The notes below the pieces were generated by a model. That model was not told the DNA's origin and did no database searches. It saw nothing but the letters and a program-made list of their open reading frames with translations. Of a DNA stretch of 24,056 nucleotides, positions 18,946 through 24,056 are shown one piece after another. Where the stretch lies: the NCBI GenBank assembly GCA_027575805.1, contig JANBPU010000242.1:1-24056 (forward strand), read 5' to 3'. Origin of the DNA: Mycoemilia scoparia (Eukaryota > Kickxellomycota > Kickxellomycetes > Kickxellales > Kickxellaceae). The translations under genes were made by a program, and so were the position numbers. Every line of letters starts with the position of its first letter. The stretch's first letter is position 1.

Positions 18946-21072
18946 ATGGCGGAACCAACGACCACCACGGCCGCCTCATTACTGACTTCCACAACAACTA
19001 GTACAGCTGCAGAATCAACACTAACTAGTAGTCCATCAAGTATCCCCAGTCCAATAATAGATCTCCCACCCAAAGAAATTGAAGAACGAATATCTTCCCA
19101 AGCCCTACTAATCCTCATAACCCTCCTTATATTAACCCTCCTAGTATCATACACTCTTCAACGCCGTAAAATCCGCATCATCCATGAAACCGTAGTCTCA
19201 ATAGTCGCAGGCATGGCTGTCGGTCTGTTTATCCGCCTAACCTCCGAAGGAACCACTGGCGCTCCCCTAACCGGCGAAGGCAAATATCTTCGAGACATGG
19301 TAACATTTGACCACACGATTTTCTTCAACATGTTGCTGCCGCCGATTATATTGAACTGTGGGTTTGGGCTGCAAAAAACTGCAGTAGATCGAAACATGTC
19401 GGCAATTTTGGCCTTTGCATTCGTAGGAACTGTAGTTTCGGCTATTGTTATTGGCATTTTGGTACAGATATTTACGTGGACAGGGATTGAGAATATCCCA
19501 TTCAGTCCATTGGACTCGCTGATTATCGGGTCAATTTTGTCTGCCACTGACCCAGTTACAATCTTGGCGGTATTTGAGCAGCTGAGAGTGGATCCTAAGT
19601 TGTATTCGATCATTTTTGGTGAAACGGTGCTGAATGATGCCGCGGCTATTGTATTGTTTGTTACCTTGGGTGATTTCAAGAAGAGTGATAACTCGCTCTC
19701 GTTGTTGGGTGTTCCGGCTATTGCATTGACATTCATTAAGGTGCTGGGCGTATCGCTGATTATCGGGGTCGGGTTTGGTATTTTGTCGGCAATTTTGTAC
19801 AAGTACACCCATCTTTATCAGTACCCAACCCTCGAATCTTCGTTGGTTCCACTTATTGCATACTGCTGCTATCTGGCGTCTAATGCGGTTGGAATGTCGG
19901 GAATTGTTTCTCTACTGTTTTGTGGTGCTACCCTGCGTCGCTATACTTACCGATCCCTAAGTGTTAGGAGCCAAAGAACTTCTCGCTATTTGTTCCATAT
20001 GCTGGCGAATATGTCGGAAAACTTTATTTTTGTGTACTTGGGGATTTCGCTGTTTACGGCTTCAGAGACGGTTGTCAGACCAGTATTTATTTTGTTTGTC
20101 ATGATATCTACGCTTATTTCGAGATACTGTGCAATCTTCCCTATATCAAGGCTGCTTAATAGTTTCTATAAATATCGGTATCCAGGTGCACCATCTTCTT
20201 CGCAACCAGTTACGCATGAAGAGCAAACTATGTTGTTTTGGGCTGGATTGCGTGGAGCTGTTGCTTGTGCGCTTGCCGGTGAAGTTCCGGGCGATAATGG
20301 GCCGCTTATTCAGACTACGGTTTTGTGTGTTGTGGTTATGAGCGTTATTTTGTTGGGCGGAACCACACCCTCTGTTGTGCAGCAGCTTGGAATCCCTACC
20401 GATGTGCCTCAACCCGATTCTTCGGATGAGGAGCTTAGTGATTCTGAATTTGAGCATGAGGCTGAATATACGCGCATGGAGGACGATATCATAAATAATA
20501 ATAGCAATGGCAGTACAAGCCCTGGTCATGTTGGCAATGATGATAATGAAGATGGGGAAGATGAAGAGTCGGATTTGGCTTTCTTGCCAGCATGGTCGAC
20601 CAGGTGGACCAAAAACTGGAAAGCAGTCAACAAGTCTAGAGTTCTGGAATTCGAAAGAAATTATATAATTCCGTTGTTGACCAAGAGACAAGGCGAAATG
20701 CCACCAGAAGGGATGAATTTGTATAGATCAGGGAATACAGCTGGACCATCGTATCATCAAGGCAACACAATTTCGATTTCGACAGGAAACGCGGGTAGAG
20801 GTTTGATCCAAAACTTCAGAAGACTTGGAAGGGGCCATCAGAGTCAACACCACCCTAGAGATAGACAAGTTGCCTACAATGACCACCTGCAGGCACCATT
20901 GGCTGCAGCTGGTGGCAGCGACAAATATAAACATGGATATCCAGTTCAGTCGCGCTTGCACAGAAGATCCAATTCATATCATGGCCGCGATGAAAGCGGA
21001 TCATCGGTAAACAAATCCGCAAGCAATAGTAACGAATTTGACAGCTATCAAGACCACTTTCCCACAAACTAG
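18946..21072 (+). CDS. NHX1: NHX1/NHE6-9-type endosomal Na+(K+)/H+ exchanger, 708 aa
   Basis: Antiporter that exchanges luminal H+ for Na+ or K+ in late endosomes and vacuoles, controlling pH and trafficking (yeast Nhx1 is also Vps44). Single exon; the start at 18946 (A at -3, G at +4) is the first ATG, the frame upstream holding only a TTG. Residues about 1-45 are Thr/Ser-rich. The membrane domain (Na_H_Exchanger) covers about 46-475. Visible family motifs: the amiloride-site pattern FFNMLLPPI (126-134), SATDPVT (199-205), GETVLNDAA with the transport Asn-Asp pair (N230, D231), and GLRGAVACALA (from 434). The tail from about 488 is cytosolic: an acidic SSDEELSDSEFE stretch, then a basic, His/Ser-rich disordered end. 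The LLPPIILN form fits the endosomal rather than plasma-membrane branch. Length is slightly above yeast Nhx1 (633). Confidence 0.93.
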   Translation: MAEPTTTTAASLLTSTTTSTAAESTLTSSPSSIPSPIIDLPPKEIEERISSQALLILITLLILTLLVSYTLQRRKIRIIHETVVSIVAGMAVGLFIRLTSEGTTGAPLTGEGKYLRDMVTFDHTIFFNMLLPPIILNCGFGLQKTAVDRNMSAILAFAFVGTVVSAIVIGILVQIFTWTGIENIPFSPLDSLIIGSILSATDPVTILAVFEQLRVDPKLYSIIFGETVLNDAAAIVLFVTLGDFKKSDNSLSLLGVPAIALTFIKVLGVSLIIGVGFGILSAILYKYTHLYQYPTLESSLVPLIAYCCYLASNAVGMSGIVSLLFCGATLRRYTYRSLSVRSQRTSRYLFHMLANMSENFIFVYLGISLFTASETVVRPVFILFVMISTLISRYCAIFPISRLLNSFYKYRYPGAPSSSQPVTHEEQTMLFWAGLRGAVACALAGEVPGDNGPLIQTTVLCVVVMSVILLGGTTPSVVQQLGIPTDVPQPDSSDEELSDSEFEHEAEYTRMEDDIINNNSNGSTSPGHVGNDDNEDGEDEESDLAFLPAWSTRWTKNWKAVNKSRVLEFERNYIIPLLTKRQGEMPPEGMNLYRSGNTAGPSYHQGNTISISTGNAGRGLIQNFRRLGRGHQSQHHPRDRQVAYNDHLQAPLAAAGGSDKYKHGYPVQSRLHRRSNSYHGRDESGSSVNKSASNSNEFDSYQDHFPTN

Positions 21073-21719
21073 AGAATTTTTGTCGCTTTTTCTACTTTAT
21101 TCTATTGCATTCATAATTTCAATCTTTGCCTCTTATTCATACCACTTTTAGATCCTGCTTTTTGTAACTAGATGACTTCCCTCACTTCGCTTCAGATCTT
21201 CATGCCACTGCGGATCTTAACCTCCACTTCATTCCTGGTAAAGGCCTTGCTACGTAATCATGATCAGCCGTCTAATATTATAATAGAAGGAAGACTCTAT
21301 AGCCCTGATAATTCTGATTATATGATCTGATTGACCACAGTCAAGGACCCAATCACAGCGTTTGATACGTGTATGGAAGGGTGTGAATGTTTCAGTACAA
21401 GCACTATTACTATAACTGAAAGAGCAAAAGCAATGGATAGTCTTAATGTGGGCCCACGCCTACCACTCACTGCCATTTGATATTCTTTCTTACTTTTATT
21501 CGGCTTTTGTTTGGTTCTGTGTGATATATTAAAAATCTTTTTATTGTCTTTTGTATTGTGTAGTCTTTGTCAATTTGCATATATTCATTTTAAAATTCCA
21601 TCCTCTTTCCTTCCTTCACAAAATTACTAATCATCGCCGATTTCTTTCAGAATTCCCACTACTACGCAGAGCAAAACACCCATTTTCATTCCAATTTCGC
21701 TTTAATTCCAAACAGTGAA
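21073..21719. promoter_or_regulatory. Intergenic region: NHX1 3' end and CDK9-like promoter
   Basis: This 647-bp stretch separates two genes on the same strand. The first part is T/C-rich, as expected of a 3' UTR, and the last 150 bases before 21720 are C/T/A-rich like other leaders here. I see no repeat family member and no RNA gene. Confidence 0.6.
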
Positions 21720-23714
21720 ATGATGAAAAGAAACAATGAGCACTATGATTACGACCAAAACACACATTCTGGTAGCTTGGGCACATCACAACCCCCGCCT
21801 GTAAAACGGCAGGCTATAGACCCTGCGAGTACTACCATTACAACCAATGGCAGTGACAGAGAAAGAACAGCACCAGCTGGAATTGTATCTGTATCAACAC
21901 CCGCAAGGGGAGTGAGCAAACCTGCCAACAACAATGGCATAAATAACCAGGCCGACAAGACCACAGCAGCAACCACAACTGCAACAGAGGTCGTAGCAGA
22001 AAAGGGGCCAGAAATAGTCCCACTGAAAAACAAAAAATTCTATGGATGTTCATCTTTTGACAGCTTTGACATAATGGAAAAGCTGGGCGAAGGAACATTT
22101 GGTGAAGTCCATAGGGCCGTCCGAAAATCCACCAAGCAAGTGGTGGCTCTCAAGAAAGTACTGATGCATAAAGAAAAAGACGGGATTCCAATAACAGCGC
22201 TACGAGAAATAAAAATCCTAAAGTCGCTGAAGCATCGGAATATTGTACCCCTAATTGATATGGTTGTTAGGACTCCACCCAAATCCCTGTCAAACCACAA
22301 TGACAACGACAAATCGCAGCAGCCATCAATTTATATGGTGTTTCCGTATATGGAACACGATCTGATGGGTCTAATCGAAAACAAGCGGGTTTCACTAACG
22401 ATTCCCCACATAAAATTGTATATGCAACAATTATTGGAAGGCACCGCGTATATGCATAAGAACAACATCCTACATCGAGACATGAAAGCATCAAACCTAC
22501 TAATAAACAACGAAGGAAGATTGATGATTGCCGATTTTGGATTGTCCAGGCCTTACAATCCTAAAGAACGCAATAACATGACCGGCAATGTTGTAACTCG
22601 CTGGTACCGACCACCCGAACTTTTGCTTGGCGACTTAAAATATACCGAAGCTATTGATGTTTGGGGAGTTGGTTGTATATTTGCTGAAATGTTGCTTGAA
22701 AAGGCTTTATTTCCCGGTACATCTGATGCTGACCAGATAGCGGTGATCGTAAAATTGTGTGGAACTCCTGATAATACCAGTTGGCCGGGCTGGCAATCCT
22801 TGGACAATGCATCTGTTATATCGAGCTTTAAACCGTTTAGGAGACATGTTAGGGAGCATTTTATGAGATTTGATGACCATGCGGCCGATTTACTAGATAA
22901 AATGTTGATGCTTGATCCCAAGCAGAGAATTACCGCTGCACAGGCACTTGATCATCCGTTCTTTCAGAGTCCTCCGTTTCCGGCTAGAGAAGAGGATATG
23001 CCGAAGTTTGAGTCATCGCATGAATATGATAGTAGAAAGAATAGACCTAGAAGACCTCATAATGCTGCTGCTGCTGCTGCTGCTGCCGGGGTTGCTAATA
23101 ATAGTAAAGCCCAAGTAGGCGGTGGAGGAGGAGTTGGTGTGTCTCCACCTCATGCACCTAATACTAATTCACACGGGATGGGTCAAATGTATAGAGAAGG
23201 TGCAGGCATTGGAGGTGGCGGTGCTGATACTGGTAATGATGCTGATTCGTCATATCACCCTCATCGGTATCAACATTCTCGACACGGAAACAATAACAAT
23301 AGTAGTCATCACAGGGATGGCGGAAGGCATCATCATCGTCGAAATGATAGTTATAGTCAGATTAATGGAGGAGGTGTTGGAAGTAGTAGACAACAGCAGC
23401 AACAGCAAAATTACAATTCAAGTCATGTTGGTGGTGGTGGAAGACATCACCAGGATGGCCAAAGATATAGAAGCACAAGTCGAGGCAGATCATCGCCAAA
23501 TTCATATCGTTATAGAGATCAGAGTCGTGGTGGTACTGGAGGAGGAGATAATTATCGAAGTCATCATCGTGGATCTCATGGATCTTCACATCAACAGCAT
23601 CATTCTTCTTCAGCAACTGCGACAAGTGGCACTGATGGACGTCATAATAATAGCTATAGACCAAGCCATAACAATAATGATGGTCATCACAGTAGCCATC
23701 AGCGTAGATATTAA
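21720..23714 (+). CDS. CDK9: CDK9/Bur1-type cyclin-dependent kinase (P-TEFb catalytic subunit), 664 aa
   Basis: Nuclear Ser/Thr kinase that, with a cyclin T/Bur2-type partner, phosphorylates the Pol II CTD and elongation factors. Residues 1-110 are low complexity. The kinase domain is about 115-417: Gly loop GEGTFG (123-128), catalytic Lys145, the family-naming PITALRE helix (157-163), a CDK9-like insert between strands 4 and 5 then SIYMVFPYMEHDL (203-215), HRD (252-254), DFG (272-274), T-loop Thr288 before VVTRWYRPPELLLG, and PPE in place of APE. All catalytic residues are present. Residues about 445-664 form a disordered tail with a poly-Ala run (about 449-456) from a GCT repeat, Gly runs, a Gln run and many His/Arg/Ser residues. 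Metazoan CDK9 lacks such a tail; fungal Bur1 proteins do have long tails. Two ATGs start the frame (21720 and 21723). BUR1/SGV1 would be the yeast-style name. Confidence 0.92.
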   Translation: MMKRNNEHYDYDQNTHSGSLGTSQPPPVKRQAIDPASTTITTNGSDRERTAPAGIVSVSTPARGVSKPANNNGINNQADKTTAATTTATEVVAEKGPEIVPLKNKKFYGCSSFDSFDIMEKLGEGTFGEVHRAVRKSTKQVVALKKVLMHKEKDGIPITALREIKILKSLKHRNIVPLIDMVVRTPPKSLSNHNDNDKSQQPSIYMVFPYMEHDLMGLIENKRVSLTIPHIKLYMQQLLEGTAYMHKNNILHRDMKASNLLINNEGRLMIADFGLSRPYNPKERNNMTGNVVTRWYRPPELLLGDLKYTEAIDVWGVGCIFAEMLLEKALFPGTSDADQIAVIVKLCGTPDNTSWPGWQSLDNASVISSFKPFRRHVREHFMRFDDHAADLLDKMLMLDPKQRITAAQALDHPFFQSPPFPAREEDMPKFESSHEYDSRKNRPRRPHNAAAAAAAAGVANNSKAQVGGGGGVGVSPPHAPNTNSHGMGQMYREGAGIGGGGADTGNDADSSYHPHRYQHSRHGNNNNSSHHRDGGRHHHRRNDSYSQINGGGVGSSRQQQQQQNYNSSHVGGGGRHHQDGQRYRSTSRGRSSPNSYRYRDQSRGGTGGGDNYRSHHRGSHGSSHQQHHSSSATATSGTDGRHNNSYRPSHNNNDGHHSSHQRRY

Positions 23715-23798
23715 GGAAATGTGGTTGCTAACTAGAATTTGATAAGTAAACTTTAATGATATTGTTAGTGTTGTTATCAATACAATTACATTTGTAAA

Positions 23799-23925
23799 CA
23801 TACGAGTTATTATTTTGAAGGGTGAACATTTGCTAATAGACTGTGATCACTCATTTGGCTGTGTTTGCCCTCATAATCTTTGGCCACCAAAAGGAGGTGG
23901 TACCCTTCAAAAATTATGATCCATA
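23799..23925 (-). mobile_element. MITE-like element, family 1, copy F (joined to family 2 copy 3)
   Basis: Same orientation as copy B. The left end GAGTTATTATTTTGAAGGG begins at about 23804 and the right end AAAATTATGATCC finishes at about 23922, flanked by CATA/CATAT. The interior GCTAATAGACTGTGATCACT and TTTGGCCACCAAAAGG are almost identical to copy B. A short extra GGAGGTGG lies before the right terminal repeat. Confidence 0.87.
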
Positions 23926-24056
23926 TGGTGAAAATTCACAAGGTCTTTGGGCAAAATGAGACCTCAGGAATTGCACATGAAATGACTGGTGGCTGGGCCG
24001 CAACTTGGGCGCCTTGTTCTGCCTACCATACATTTGATCCCAAGTAAAGTCTCATC
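23923..24056 (+). mobile_element. MITE-like element, family 2, copy 3 (cut by window edge)
   Basis: It starts at ATATGG immediately after copy F, then AAATTCACAAGGTCTTTGGG and AAAATGAGACCTCAGG, matching the minus-strand copy at 16.06-16.2 kb. It ends in CTTGATCCCAAGT-like sequence (GATCCCAAGTAAAGTCTC) as in the solo copy at 16.57 kb, so only a few terminal bases are missing. Confidence 0.75.

Larger units (their letters stand above)
23715..24056. other. Region downstream of the CDK9-like gene, mostly MITE-derived
   Basis: After about 85 bases of probable 3' UTR, the rest of the window is a family 1 element followed directly by a family 2 element that runs off the edge. Confidence 0.7.

Noticed and set aside
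19158..19808. Long antisense frame (216 codons) inside NHX1
   Set aside because: It is a shadow of the strongly biased sense coding sequence and shows no domain.
23122..23742. A 206-codon shifted frame over the CDK9 tail, rich in Ile and Val
   Set aside because: It comes from reading the GAT/CAT/GGT-type repeats of the tail one base out of phase. The composition is repetitive and unlike a protein.

Overview
This is a nuclear window from a eukaryote, most likely an AT-rich early-diverging fungus. A Mucoromycota-type lineage is my best guess, but the sequence does not prove it. The evidence is short GT-AG introns (about 80-130 nt, donors such as GTAAG), an intron-split VPS52, an endosomal NHX1-type Na+/H+ exchanger, a CDK9/Bur1 kinase with a literal PITALRE motif, CT-rich leaders, abundant microsatellites, and Asn/Gln/Ser/Gly/His homopeptide tracts. 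No rRNA, tRNA, CRISPR or bacterial-type feature was found.

Layout. Bases 1-5720 hold no gene I can support: microsatellites, an AT-rich part, then a more GC-rich part running into a CT-rich leader. 5721-7331 (+) encodes a CCDC6/DUF2046-like coiled-coil protein. 8030-8572 (-) encodes a small Asn-rich protein with a helical C-terminus, possibly BORC/BLOC-like. 9715-10329 (+) is an orphan acidic protein. 11359-12567 (-) is an unrecognised 402-aa protein that shares a 417-bp divergent promoter with VPS52. VPS52 (12985-16003, +) can be read as nine exons whose lengths sum to 750 codons. 16794-17546 (-) is an unrecognised protein with probable membrane segments and a 117-nt intron in its 5' leader. 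18946-21072 (+) is an NHX1/NHE-type exchanger. 21720-23714 (+) is a CDK9/Bur1 kinase with a long His/Gly/Ser-rich tail.

The main signal outside the genes is two families of short non-coding inverted-repeat elements (MITE-like). Family 1 (about 96-125 bp, ends like ATCATAATTTTTGAAGGG) has six copies, near 7.56, 8.75, 9.33, 10.99, 16.2 and 23.8 kb. Family 2 (about 135-140 bp, ends like GGC..A..TTCAC) has three copies, near 16.06, 16.57 and 23.93 kb. Twice the two families abut head to tail through one shared ATAT, in the same relative orientation, so they may form a composite unit. All copies are intergenic, several of them between convergent genes.

Functional theme. VPS52 (GARP/EARP tethering) and NHX1 (VPS44 in yeast) both act in endosome-to-Golgi and vacuolar trafficking, and the small gene at 8.0-8.6 kb could also belong to a lysosome-positioning complex. 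In eukaryotes such proximity is usually chance. The CDK9 homologue acts in Pol II elongation.
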